Below the pieces are notes generated by a model. The model was not told where the DNA came from and did not search any database. It saw nothing but the letters and a program-made list of their open reading frames with translations. A stretch of DNA of 51,367 nt, taken from NCBI GenBank assembly GCA_015062825.1, contig SUTR01000001.1, forward strand, positions 1 through 51,367. The letters are read 5' to 3'. Within the stretch, counting starts at the first letter, position 1; each line of letters opens with the position of its first letter. Shown here piece by piece: positions 17,570 through 26,219 of the stretch. Source of the stretch: Methanosphaera stadtmanae (lineage in GTDB: Archaea > Methanobacteriota > Methanobacteria > Methanobacteriales > Methanobacteriaceae). A program made the translations under genes and the position numbers.

Positions 17570-18562
17570 TTGAATAATAAAACAAAAAAATTTATTAGAA
17601 ATAAAGCAATACATTTCATAGTTTTAATGTTTGCAGTAGCAATTTTTAGTTTTATATTATTAGAATTGTCTCCTATAGATCCTGTAAATGCATACCTCAA
17701 ACAAGCAGTGGTTAGCCCAGAACAAAGATTGATACTTGAACAATATTGGGGTGTAAACCAACCACTTACTACTAAAGTTTGGGGATGGTTAAGTAACTTG
17801 TTACAAGGAAACTTAGGAAATTCCTTAATATACCGTGTTCCAGTAGTGGATGTTATCGTTGAAAGATTTAAAGCATCCTTTGTTTTAATGATTATTTCTT
17901 GGATAATTAGTGGTTTTATAGGATTTGGATTAGGAATTGTTGCTGGAAAAAACAAGGGTGGTTGGATTGATAAAATAATAAAACTTTATTGTTACATTTT
18001 ACAATCAGCACCATCATTCTGGATTGGACTTGTAATATTAATAATATTTTCAGTAGAACTGGGTTGGTTCCCTATAGGACTGGGAGTGCCTATTGGAACT
18101 GTCAGTACAGATGCAACAATATGGCAATGGATAGCTAGACTAGTATTACCGACATTAACATTGAGTTTAGTTGGTGTTGCACCGATTGCAATGTATACTA
18201 GAAATGAATTGGTAAATGTATTATCAAGTGAATATATCTTGTTTGCTCGTGCCAGAGGAGAATCCGGCTGGCCATTGATAGAAAGACAAGCATTAAGAAA
18301 TGTACTTTTACCTGCATTAACCTTACAATTCCAGAATTTTTCAGAATTATTTGGTGGTGCAGTACTTGTGGAACAAGTATTTTCTTATCCGGGAATAGGA
18401 CAGACGGCTGTAGCAGCAGGACTGCAAAGTGATGTGCCTTTACTATTAGGTATAGTATTGATAAGTGCTGTATTTGTATTTGTAGGTAATTTAATGGCAG
18501 ATATATTATATTACTTTGTTGATCCAAGAATTAGGGAGAATGAGAATCTTGACAGAAACTAA
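17570..18562 (+). CDS. ABC transporter permease (DppB/NikB-like)
   Basis: A 330-residue inner-membrane subunit with about six transmembrane segments. It has the DppB-type N-terminal helix and long loop containing LSPIDPVNAYLKQAVVSPEQ. The conserved coupling loop, RARGESGWPLIERQALRNVLLPALT, contacts the ATPase. The start is TTG at 17570, preceded by AGGAGGT with seven-base spacing. It follows the binding protein by 60 bp and overlaps the second permease gene by about 20 bp, so the two permeases form a translationally coupled heterodimer. Confidence 0.92.
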   Translation: MNNKTKKFIRNKAIHFIVLMFAVAIFSFILLELSPIDPVNAYLKQAVVSPEQRLILEQYWGVNQPLTTKVWGWLSNLLQGNLGNSLIYRVPVVDVIVERFKASFVLMIISWIISGFIGFGLGIVAGKNKGGWIDKIIKLYCYILQSAPSFWIGLVILIIFSVELGWFPIGLGVPIGTVSTDATIWQWIARLVLPTLTLSLVGVAPIAMYTRNELVNVLSSEYILFARARGESGWPLIERQALRNVLLPALTLQFQNFSELFGGAVLVEQVFSYPGIGQTAVAAGLQSDVPLLLGIVLISAVFVFVGNLMADILYYFVDPRIRENENLDRN

Positions 18563-19400
18563 CAAAAAACCAAATGTTTTAATACCATTGAATCTTAGAA
18601 CAAAAACTCTATTAATTATAGTTATATCTGCTTTAATCTTGGTATCAGTATTTTTAAGTAATTTTTTGATAGATTCTTCTAGTCTTACAAGTAATTTCCT
18701 TAATTATAACCAAGCTCCATCTTTAGAACATATATTTGGAACTGATTGGATGGGTCGTGACATGTTTACACGTACCATACTGGGATTAGGAATAAGTATT
18801 GGTGTAGGAGCATTTGCATCTGTAATAAGTACTATTGTAGCAATTCTTCTAGGAGTATTATCAAGTGTAAATGTTGTAGTGGATGAATTTGTAGCGGCAG
18901 TTATTGATTTATTTGGTTCAATACCACATATTCTGTTAATCATTTTAGTTTCATTAGCATTTGGTGGAGGATATTATGGAGTAATTATGGCTGTGGGATT
19001 GACTCACTGGACACCTCTTGCAAGGATTTTAAGAGCTGAAATCAAGAAAATAAAGACAACAGAATACGTGAAATTAGCTAATGAATTAGGAAAATCTAAA
19101 TTATGGATTGCAAAAAAACATATATTACCTCTTATAATCTCTCAAATTATTGTGGGTGTAATATTAATGTTCCCTCATGCAATCATGCACGAAGCAAGTA
19201 TTTCATTCTTAGGATTTGGACTTCCTCCACATGAACCTGCTATAGGTATAATCTTATCAGAATCAATGAAATATTTAAGTATGGGTTATTGGTGGTTAGC
19301 ATTTTATCCAGGATTATCATTATTAATCTTAGTATTACTATTTGATGTAATCGGAGAAAATGTCCATAAATTATTAGATCCAACAAGTGCACAAGCATAG
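18540..19400 (+). CDS. ABC transporter permease (DppC/NikC-like)
   Basis: A 286-residue membrane subunit with a first segment at about residues 25-45, the DppC motif FGTDWMGRDMFTRTILG and the EAA coupling loop VKLANELGKSKLWIAKKHILP. It pairs with the upstream permease to form the channel. ATG 18540 and TTG 18549 are both possible starts; AGGGAG at 18533-18538 fits the TTG better. An upstream ATG at 18516 would force a longer overlap with the first permease and lacks a binding site. Confidence 0.9.
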   Translation: MRILTETNKKPNVLIPLNLRTKTLLIIVISALILVSVFLSNFLIDSSSLTSNFLNYNQAPSLEHIFGTDWMGRDMFTRTILGLGISIGVGAFASVISTIVAILLGVLSSVNVVVDEFVAAVIDLFGSIPHILLIILVSLAFGGGYYGVIMAVGLTHWTPLARILRAEIKKIKTTEYVKLANELGKSKLWIAKKHILPLIISQIIVGVILMFPHAIMHEASISFLGFGLPPHEPAIGIILSESMKYLSMGYWWLAFYPGLSLLILVLLFDVIGENVHKLLDPTSAQA

Positions 19401-19409
19401 GTGATTATT

Positions 19410-20360
19410 ATGAGCAAATTATTAGAAGTAGATAAATTATCAATTTCTTTCTCACAATATGTCAAGGGTTTGGAACAAAGGGAACTTAAAGTAATATCTG
19501 ATTTAACTATGGATGTTAATGATCATGAAATATTAGCTGTACTTGGTTCTAGTGGTTCTGGTAAAAGTTTACTTGCCCATGCAATACTTGGTATTTTACC
19601 TTTAAATGCTAAAGTATCTGGAAGCATGAAGTATAAAGGTGAAGAATTAACAGAAGAGTTAAAAGAAGAATTAAGAGGTAAAAAGATTAGTTTTATCCCT
19701 CAATCTGTAAACAATTTAAATCCACTCATGAAAGTTAAGGAGCAGGCAATAGGATACATTGAAGATGAATCAGAAAAAGAAAAAATTCAGAAAAAACAGA
19801 GAGAAATCTTTAAACAGTACGATTTATCTGAAGAAGTAGATGAAATGTATCCGTTCCAATTATCTGGAGGAATGGCACGTAAAGTATTAATTTCAACTGC
19901 ACTTCTAAATGATCCGGAAATAATCATTGCAGATGAACCAACACCAGGTTTAGATGAAAAATCAGTAGAAGAAACTATCAATAATCTAGTTGAACTTAAA
20001 GAAAATGGAATTGGAATGATTTTAATTACACATGATATATACACTGCTATCAATACAAGTGACAGAATTGCAATTTTATATTTAGGATATGTGATTGAAA
20101 TTACTGAAACAAAAAATTTCTCAGGTCATGGAGAGAATTTATTACATCCATATACCAGATCTTTATATCAGGCATTACCTGAAAATGATTTTAAACTTAC
20201 CGAAGGACATCAACCATCATATTTGAACATTCCTAAAGGATGTCCATATCATGAAAATTGTCCTAATAAAACAGATAAATGTGATAATATATTACCAGAA
20301 CTTAAAACAATTGGAAATACTATTGTCAGATGTTTTAATCCATTAGATGGTGGTGATTAA
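19410..20360 (+). CDS. ABC transporter ATP-binding protein (DppD/NikD-like)
   Basis: A 316-residue cytoplasmic ATPase. Walker A is GSSGSGKS (46-53), the Q-loop IPQSVNNLNPLM, signature LSGGMARK and Walker B IIIADEPTPGLDE. The C-terminal segment CPYHENCPNKTDKC is the cysteine-bearing oligopeptide/dipeptide transporter extension, which may hold an Fe-S cluster or metal. ATG 19410 is preferred over GTG 19401, because AGGTGA straddles the upstream stop and lies five bases before it. It works with the second, shorter ATPase as a heterodimer. Confidence 0.93.
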   Translation: MSKLLEVDKLSISFSQYVKGLEQRELKVISDLTMDVNDHEILAVLGSSGSGKSLLAHAILGILPLNAKVSGSMKYKGEELTEELKEELRGKKISFIPQSVNNLNPLMKVKEQAIGYIEDESEKEKIQKKQREIFKQYDLSEEVDEMYPFQLSGGMARKVLISTALLNDPEIIIADEPTPGLDEKSVEETINNLVELKENGIGMILITHDIYTAINTSDRIAILYLGYVIEITETKNFSGHGENLLHPYTRSLYQALPENDFKLTEGHQPSYLNIPKGCPYHENCPNKTDKCDNILPELKTIGNTIVRCFNPLDGGD

Positions 20361-20361
20361 A

Positions 20362-20967
20362 ATGAATAAATTAAAAGCTGAAAATATTAATTTTTCTTAT
20401 AATGATCATCAGATTCTATCTAATTTAGATTTTGAAATGGAAAGTAATCAAGTAATAGGATTATTTGGAGATAGTGGTAGTGGTAAAAGTACACTTTGTA
20501 AAATATTAACAGGATTTATTAAAGATTATGAAGGAAATGTACTTATCAATGATAAAATACATGACAAAGGTTATAATCCAGTACAATTAATCTATCAGCA
20601 TCCTGAAAAGATAATGAATCCTCGTTGGAAAATGGAGGATGTACTTAAAGAGTCTTGGATGCCGTCAGATAATATTTTGGATGAATTTGGAATAAAAAAG
20701 GAATGGTTTATCAGATATCCTTCTGAACTATCTGGTGGTGAATTACAACGTTTTAGTATTCTACGTGCACTAAATCCTAAAACAAAGTTTATTATTGCAG
20801 ATGAAATCACAACAATGCTTGATGCTGTAACACAAATACAGATAATTACAAGTTTATTAAAACAATGCAAAGAAAATGGTATTGGCTTACTACTTGTAAG
20901 TCATGATAAAAAATTGTTAAAAAGAGTTTGTGATAAAATAGTATATTTATCGGATATCACTGATTAA
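20362..20967 (+). CDS. ABC transporter ATP-binding protein (DppF/NikE-like), short
   Basis: A 201-residue ATPase, the second motor of the importer. Walker A is GDSGSGKST, signature LSGGELQR and Walker B FIIADEIT, where the usual ADEPT reads ADEIT as in NikE-type proteins. It lacks the C-terminal oligopeptide extension of its partner. GGTGAT at 20352-20357 lies four bases before ATG 20362, so the longer reading from 20347 is not needed. Last gene of the operon, starting directly after the stop of the previous gene. Confidence 0.92.
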   Translation: MNKLKAENINFSYNDHQILSNLDFEMESNQVIGLFGDSGSGKSTLCKILTGFIKDYEGNVLINDKIHDKGYNPVQLIYQHPEKIMNPRWKMEDVLKESWMPSDNILDEFGIKKEWFIRYPSELSGGELQRFSILRALNPKTKFIIADEITTMLDAVTQIQIITSLLKQCKENGIGLLLVSHDKKLLKRVCDKIVYLSDITD

Positions 20968-20985
20968 ATATACTTCTTTATTTTT

Positions 20986-21549
20986 TTATAATATTTCTAT
21001 TTTTTCAATTGATTCCGATTTATTTTTTAAGATGTTACTGTTTTTTAATACTTTTTCCATATGTATAGTACCCATTTCATCATGAGTATCCTGTACAATA
21101 TCATAATCCCTATTTAACCAAAATGGTAAAGCACCATAACTATCTCTTTGTGTATGTAAGTAAATTTCATTGTAATCCTCTTTTTTACAAAAGTTTTCAA
21201 TGCTTTTTAACATATTAGATGCTATTTTATTATGTCTATATTCAGAATCTACAAACAATCGGTATATGCTTGCAGTAGATTGTTGATTATATGTTCTATC
21301 AGGTATAATATAGTTTTTGTCATATGCTCGGACAGCAGCAGTTCCAATTAGCTTATCATCTTCACTGATAGCTATAAAAAAGTTACTTCTTTTTGGATTA
21401 ATATAATACTCATCCATATTTACAACATCATAGTGATATTCCGGAACATAATCCAAGCCATAAGAATCCTTAATCATTTTAAAAACGAATTTTTTAACAT
21501 CATATTTTTCTAAGAGGTTTTCATTTAATTCTAGTATTTTGAAATTCAT
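20986..21549 (-). CDS. GNAT-family N-acetyltransferase
   Basis: A 187-residue acetyl-CoA-dependent transferase. The GNAT core is visible as LIGTAAVRAYD (strand 4), IYRLFVDSEYRHNKIASNMLKSIENFCKK (acetyl-CoA loop, here RHNKIA) and EIYLHTQRDSYGALPFWLNRDY. The substrate is unknown. It is convergent with the ABC importer, and its promoter region contains AAAAGGTAATAC and AAAAAGTAATA, close to the importer palindromes, so shared control is plausible. GTGAT precedes ATG 21549. Confidence 0.85.
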   Translation of the reverse strand: MNFKILELNENLLEKYDVKKFVFKMIKDSYGLDYVPEYHYDVVNMDEYYINPKRSNFFIAISEDDKLIGTAAVRAYDKNYIIPDRTYNQQSTASIYRLFVDSEYRHNKIASNMLKSIENFCKKEDYNEIYLHTQRDSYGALPFWLNRDYDIVQDTHDEMGTIHMEKVLKNSNILKNKSESIEKIEIL

Positions 21550-21943
21550 TTTATCACTTATTACTTTTTGTTTATTTTAAGATAGAATAGTATTACCTTT
21601 TATACATAACTTATTAAATCATTATATGTCTTAAGTAATATAAATACTTTATTTAGTATTATTGGCTTTATAGAAAAAGCTTTTAAGTTAATTAAAGCAG
21701 TACTAAAACTAAATATCATAATAAAAATCTTCCATTTTGACTGTTCTCATTTTTAATCAATAATTTTACAATTCATAGATAATACTTGAATTATATAAAT
21801 AAAAAAAAGAATGTGTATAGTCTTGAAGATCAGAGGTTTTAAACATTCCTGAACTAAATTAATGGAGGATATAACTTGGTACAATTTGAATCGTTATATA
21901 GAACTATTTCTGATGTTCATATTCAAGAAGATGAAAAGTCAAA
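21550..21943. other. 394-bp region: promoter of the GNAT gene and a truncated reading frame
   Basis: The left 80 bp carry the acetyltransferase promoter with GTATAAAAGGTAATAC on the minus strand. The middle is AT-rich and empty. The right end contains the start of the short frame at 21876. No other gene is seen. Confidence 0.5.
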
Positions 21944-21962
21944 TTATTCTAAAGATTTCTGA
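21876..21962 (+). pseudogene. Possible truncated gene start, 28 codons
   Basis: GGAGG (21864-21868) is followed seven bases later by TTG and 28 codons (VQFESLYRTISDVHIQEDEK...) ending at TGA 21960-21962, overlapping the 3' end of the Fe-S gene on the other strand. The strong binding site and protein-like composition suggest the beginning of a gene cut off by rearrangement. A genuine micro-ORF is also possible. Confidence 0.3.
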
Positions 21963-22645
21963 TGAATATATCTTTGAGTATATGGACATGCATATATACA
22001 TTTACCACACACAGTATCAGGTTTTCCCAGGTTAATCTCGGATACTTTAAGTGCATACTGTTCGCAATTTTTATCATTGTAAAAATCACTTCGTTTCATA
22101 TTAACATTCCATAGTTTTCCATTGATTGCATTTCCTTTACAGGCCTGTTTACATTTCATACATTCCCCACACTTTGATTTAGTGATGGGCGTACCAAATT
22201 CTAGAGGAGCATTTGTTAGGATAGATGTCATTCTGAGTGCAGGTCCATATTTTGGTGTTATCAATAATGCTGATTTACCAATCCATCCCAATCCTGCTTT
22301 TGTAGCAAAAGTTTTATGAGGTAATTCAAATGAGTTAAATTCTCCAAAATCCTGTCCTAATCTTTGTTTAGTTTGTGCATATGCTTTATAACCATGATTG
22401 ATTAAATATTCTTCACAAAGTATGCCTAATTTATCAAGCTGAGTATTAAGTTCCACTAATTTTAAAACATATTCCATAGATGGTGCATTTGTCATGGTTT
22501 TAATAATACTTTTAGGGTATGCAATATAAATAACAACTCCAGTATTTAATCCCTCAATTATTGAAACGTCACTAATATCTGCAAAACCTACTTCAGTTGC
22601 ACCATTTTTAATTAAGTGATCCTTTAAATTTTTTGTTAAACTCAT
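21944..22645 (-). CDS. QueG-like iron-sulfur protein
   Basis: A 233-residue cytoplasmic protein related to epoxyqueuosine reductase QueG and its many anaerobe homologues. It has the family stretch FATKAGLGWIGKSALLITPKYGPALR and two Fe-S motifs, CGECMKCKQAC and CGKCIYACP. It is much shorter than true QueG (about 380) and the second cluster region is compact, so it is probably a redox protein of unknown substrate. No clear ribosome binding site precedes ATG 22645. The insertion sequence lies upstream. Confidence 0.8.
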   Translation of the reverse strand: MSLTKNLKDHLIKNGATEVGFADISDVSIIEGLNTGVVIYIAYPKSIIKTMTNAPSMEYVLKLVELNTQLDKLGILCEEYLINHGYKAYAQTKQRLGQDFGEFNSFELPHKTFATKAGLGWIGKSALLITPKYGPALRMTSILTNAPLEFGTPITKSKCGECMKCKQACKGNAINGKLWNVNMKRSDFYNDKNCEQYALKVSEINLGKPDTVCGKCIYACPYTQRYIHQKSLE

Positions 22646-22783
22646 AAATAATTATTTTTAATCTTCTTTTATTTAAAACTTCCTTAGATAGACAAATATT
22701 TTATACCATTAATTCTTTAATACAAGCAGTATTCTTTATGATAATAAAAATTTATAAGACTCAAATTTTTTTAAAAAAAAAAG

Positions 22784-22801
22784 TCAATGCTGTCAACTTA
22801 A
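22784..22801. repeat. Left terminal inverted repeat of the IS4-like element
   Basis: TCAATGCTGTCAACTTAA, partner of 24479-24496, with two mismatches. It lies on the side of the transposase stop codon. Confidence 0.85.
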
Positions 22802-22853
22802 TTTTTGATTTGTGTTGTTTAGTTTTTCTTTTTTCTGGAAAATTTTTTTGTTC

Positions 22854-24182
22854 TTAAAAGCTTCTTCTTAAATTGTAAGGGTATTTTACTCTTCGTTTAG
22901 TTTTTCTGTTTGTTGAGGGTCTGTTGAATTTATGATCTGTGGTGAATTTTATGGATTTACCTACTAAATTCTCCAGATGTTTTTTAATTGTTGTTAATGG
23001 CTTTAGTAATATTTTGATTAGTTTATTTTTGAGATGTCCAATTCCTAGGCTGGTGTTTGGTCGTTTTTCTTTGTCTGATTTTTCTCGTAATTCTTTGTTT
23101 TCTTGTTCTAGTTCTTTTTGTGCTTTGTTTTGTATTGCCATTTGTAAATTGAAGAGGTATATTTGTGAATAGAAGTCTTGTTCTATTATGGTTCTTCTTT
23201 TTCCAGAGAAATTTTCTATTCGTAGTTTATTTTTGATTTTTTCGTAATTTAATTCGATTTCCCACCTCATTTTGTATAGTTCTTTGAGTTTGTGAATGTC
23301 AGCTTCTGATTCTGTGATGTTGGTAAATAGTATTTCTGTGACATTATTGTCTAATAATGGTTTGCTTATTCTTGTTTGATAATATTTTAGGTTTAATGCT
23401 TGTTTTTTAATGTTTTTATCGTTAATATTTTGAGTTCTATTTGAATTAATTTCTAATTGTACGGTTTCATCTCGAGATTTCATAGCCAATATTTCATTTT
23501 GGTAGTATCTTCCATTGGATCTGAATAAATATTTAATACCTTTATTTTCAAGGAATAACATTAATTCAAGTGATATATAACCTCTATCAAATATTATCAC
23601 AGTTTTTTCCAAGTTTATTTTATCTTCAATATTTGATATGTGTTGTTTAACTAATTCCCGTTCATTAGATTTATAATCACCCAAAATTGCATCAACTACA
23701 AGATTATATTTAGCATCTATTAACATAGAAGCTTTAACACTAGGAGATTGCGTGTAAACAATAGTATCCTGTGCAACATTAAATTCTTCTTTAGTAATTT
23801 TAATATTCGGTAATTGAAAATCAGAACCATCAATTAATAATATCGTATAATCTTCAAAATCATGTTCAAATTCAGAACTATTAAATACATCCCTTATAAA
23901 ATCTAAATTCATATCTTTAAAGATTTTAGGTTTAATTTTAAGCCGTTGTTTTGATAAAGCTTGTTTAGAAATGATTTTAGACTCATCACCCCAACGATCT
24001 TCAACATACTCTTCAATCTCAATAACACTACTACGACCTTTATTAACCAAAATAAAAATCACATAATCCATAAAACTCCATTTACGAACACGAGTAAAAG
24101 CTTTACGCCCATACCAATACTTATAATCATTATAGTCCTCAATCCGACAAATAGAATTCTCAACCTCAGCCATGAAATTCAT
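22854..24182 (-). CDS. IS4-family transposase
   Basis: A 442-residue DDE transposase. The catalytic residues appear in LLIDGSDFQLP (first Asp), FDRGYISLELM (second Asp) and YKMRWEIELNYEKIK, which is exactly the Y-(2)-R-(3)-E-(6)-K signature of the IS4 family. The protein is full length and uninterrupted, with a basic C-terminal tail. ATG 24182 has no obvious binding site. ATG 24173 is an alternative. The coding strand changes from G/T-rich to A/C-rich about midway. Confidence 0.93.
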   Translation of the reverse strand: MNFMAEVENSICRIEDYNDYKYWYGRKAFTRVRKWSFMDYVIFILVNKGRSSVIEIEEYVEDRWGDESKIISKQALSKQRLKIKPKIFKDMNLDFIRDVFNSSEFEHDFEDYTILLIDGSDFQLPNIKITKEEFNVAQDTIVYTQSPSVKASMLIDAKYNLVVDAILGDYKSNERELVKQHISNIEDKINLEKTVIIFDRGYISLELMLFLENKGIKYLFRSNGRYYQNEILAMKSRDETVQLEINSNRTQNINDKNIKKQALNLKYYQTRISKPLLDNNVTEILFTNITESEADIHKLKELYKMRWEIELNYEKIKNKLRIENFSGKRRTIIEQDFYSQIYLFNLQMAIQNKAQKELEQENKELREKSDKEKRPNTSLGIGHLKNKLIKILLKPLTTIKKHLENLVGKSIKFTTDHKFNRPSTNRKTKRRVKYPYNLRRSF

Positions 24183-24478
24183 AAACTAACACCATAAATA
24201 CAACCAATTCAAACAAAAATGAATACAATAAAACCATAACCAAAATCAAAAAAATATAGAAATCATATTCACTAATAATAAATATATTAAGACTTATATA
24301 TAAACTTGACCCTAATTAATTATTAAAAACACAATTAAAATAATATACTCAAAGAATAATAACTATAAAAATAATAAAAGCATCTATTAATTAAAATAAA
24401 GATAAAATAATTAAAACAATAAAAATAAAAATCAAACAACAATATAAAATAAAAATAAACTAAAAAAATAACAACTTC

Positions 24479-24496
24479 TTAAATTGACAGTATTGA
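24479..24496. repeat. Right terminal inverted repeat of the IS4-like element
   Basis: Partner of 22784-22801. About 300 bp of gene-free, A-rich DNA separates it from the transposase start and probably carries the transposase promoter. Confidence 0.85.
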
Positions 24497-24582
24497 AAAA
24501 AAAGTAAAAATATACTGATTATTATATATCTAAATATGATTAATTACATAGAGTAATAGTAACTAATGATTAATGTGATTAA

Positions 24583-25692
24583 ATGACTGATGATAAAATA
24601 CGAATGAATAACCTTGATGAATTTCTAAGAGAAAATTATAATCATATATACATTGCAATGCAACAGGAAGGATATACTATTGAATATCCTGATGACCATA
24701 TTATATTTAAGGAGTTAAAATATGATGATATGGTTGTAGGATTTGCAGCAGTTGATCTGGTTATGGGCCAAAGACCACAATATTCTCTTAGTGAATGTTA
24801 TATTATGCCAGAATATCGCAGAAACAACATACTATTTGGCTTTATAATACATAATATGTTAAATCCAAATTATGAATTTAGCATTCGCAGACCTAACCGT
24901 GCCATAATTAATCTTTTACTTAAATATGATTTGGCATTTAGCCTTAAGGGCAATATCATAATTAGTTATATTGGACTTAATGCATCACTAGATGAAGTTG
25001 TAACCAATAAGAAGATTAAAAAACTATATAAAAGAGTAGAAGATGAATATAAAAATGAATTAATCAGCAGCAGCTATTACAATATGAATTTAGGATGTAT
25101 GGTCTTTTTTGATGTAACTGGAGATTTTGCAAAGAATAATTATACATTATGTATTACCAAGCCAAGAGTTGATGATAATCGTAAATATAAGCTTAGACGT
25201 AGATTCAAGGATGTGACTGAAAGCACATTGGACAATATTGCACTTAATATTAGCCAACATAATAGTAAGATTCATGAATTTAAGGAAGATGTCAATAGTC
25301 GATTTGAGGAAATCTATTCTGTAGATAATATTATTGGAACTAGTGATCAATTAAATGATAATACTATATCCATACTTGAAGCTAATAATCTATGCATTGA
25401 TGATGGATTTAAGTTCAGGGATATTATTATTAAGAAACTGGAGGATGAGGATATAGTAAATTATACAATTCCTGAATATTTCAACTTCCTAGTTGCAACA
25501 AAGGATATTCAGAAGAAGGAATATGTTCCTAAGGATGATGTACAGTTGCAGGAACATAATGGTATTAAGTATTATGATAATGGTTATATGGATATATTAG
25601 TATGTCCGGAATGTAACTGTGAAAATCAGGATTATAATAGGGTATGTAGTCTTTGTGGATTTAATCTTTCCAAGTACTGGAATAAGGATTAA
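24583..25692 (+). CDS. Protein with GNAT-like N terminus and C-terminal zinc ribbon
   Basis: A 369-residue protein. Residues 35-120 resemble an acetyltransferase fold (VVGFAAVDLVMG, then LSECYIMPEYRRNNILFGFIIHNM), but the acetyl-CoA loop is degenerate. The middle is charged and helical. The C terminus has a two-knuckle zinc ribbon, CPECNCENQDYNRVCSLCGFN. I do not recognise a named family, and it may be specific to Methanobacteriales. ATG 24604 is an alternative start. It lies just outside the right end of the IS. Confidence 0.6.
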   Translation: MTDDKIRMNNLDEFLRENYNHIYIAMQQEGYTIEYPDDHIIFKELKYDDMVVGFAAVDLVMGQRPQYSLSECYIMPEYRRNNILFGFIIHNMLNPNYEFSIRRPNRAIINLLLKYDLAFSLKGNIIISYIGLNASLDEVVTNKKIKKLYKRVEDEYKNELISSSYYNMNLGCMVFFDVTGDFAKNNYTLCITKPRVDDNRKYKLRRRFKDVTESTLDNIALNISQHNSKIHEFKEDVNSRFEEIYSVDNIIGTSDQLNDNTISILEANNLCIDDGFKFRDIIIKKLEDEDIVNYTIPEYFNFLVATKDIQKKEYVPKDDVQLQEHNGIKYYDNGYMDILVCPECNCENQDYNRVCSLCGFNLSKYWNKD

Positions 25693-25772
25693 TCCCTAAA
25701 ATATTTTTTTTATAAAAATCGTTGAGAATATAATAAGGCAGCTTAAAAAGAGAAAGAGAAATGATTAATTAT

Positions 25773-25991
25773 TTAATCATCATAAACTTCTATACACATA
25801 CCGGTACAGTTGTCTTCTGCTTCTTCATATACTGAAATGTCATCTACTTCTATTTCATCTACGTTATCGTCACGTTCTGCACCTATGAGCATAGCTTTAT
25901 CATCATCATCAAAGTTAAATAATGTTTCGTCTATTTCTACACAATGTCCACACATTGTACAATTATCTCTTTCTAATATTACTGTTGCCAT
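25773..25991 (-). CDS. Single-cluster ferredoxin
   Basis: A 72-residue, very acidic ferredoxin with CTMCGHC near the N terminus and CTGMC near the C terminus, the layout of monocluster [4Fe-4S] (or 3Fe) ferredoxins. It shuttles electrons in the cytoplasm, probably to partners such as the neighbouring nitroreductase. AGGTGAT lies just upstream of ATG 25991. It is divergent from the ferredoxin-nitroreductase gene, with 228 bp between them. Confidence 0.9.
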   Translation of the reverse strand: MATVILERDNCTMCGHCVEIDETLFNFDDDDKAMLIGAERDDNVDEIEVDDISVYEEAEDNCTGMCIEVYDD

Positions 25992-26208
25992 TTTAAATCA
26001 CCTATTATATATTTTAATAATTATTACTTTGTTAATATATTATTTATACTTTTGTTACTATGAAGGTTAATTTATAAGGATATTATGTAAATATCAAGAC
26101 AATTATCAGAATGCAAATTATTTAAATAGTTAATACTCAACAAATCATTAATATTTAAATAGGATAAGATATTTAGATTAATAATAATAATAAAAGTTAA
26201 GTTTAAAT

Positions 26209-26215
26209 AGGTGAT
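26209..26215 (+). promoter_or_regulatory. Shine-Dalgarno AGGTGAT placing an ATT start
   Basis: AGGTGAT is followed after four bases by ATT (26220-26222), the same spacing seen before ATG in other genes here (for example 19410 and 20362). No ATG, GTG or TTG occurs in frame between this site and the first ferredoxin cysteine. Confidence 0.6.
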
Positions 26216-26219
26216 TTGA

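Larger units (their letters stand above)
22776..24504. mobile_element. IS4-family insertion sequence with 8-bp target duplication
   Basis: The element spans 22784-24496 (1,713 bp). The ends are inverted repeats, TCAATGCTGTCAACTTAA (22784-22801) and the reverse complement of 24479-24496, matching at 16 of 18 bases. AAAAAAAG directly flanks both ends (22776-22783 and 24497-24504), a likely 8-bp target-site duplication. It encodes one transposase. Insertion was into an A-rich intergenic site, and no gene appears broken. Intact ends and ORF suggest it is recent or still active. Confidence 0.88.
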
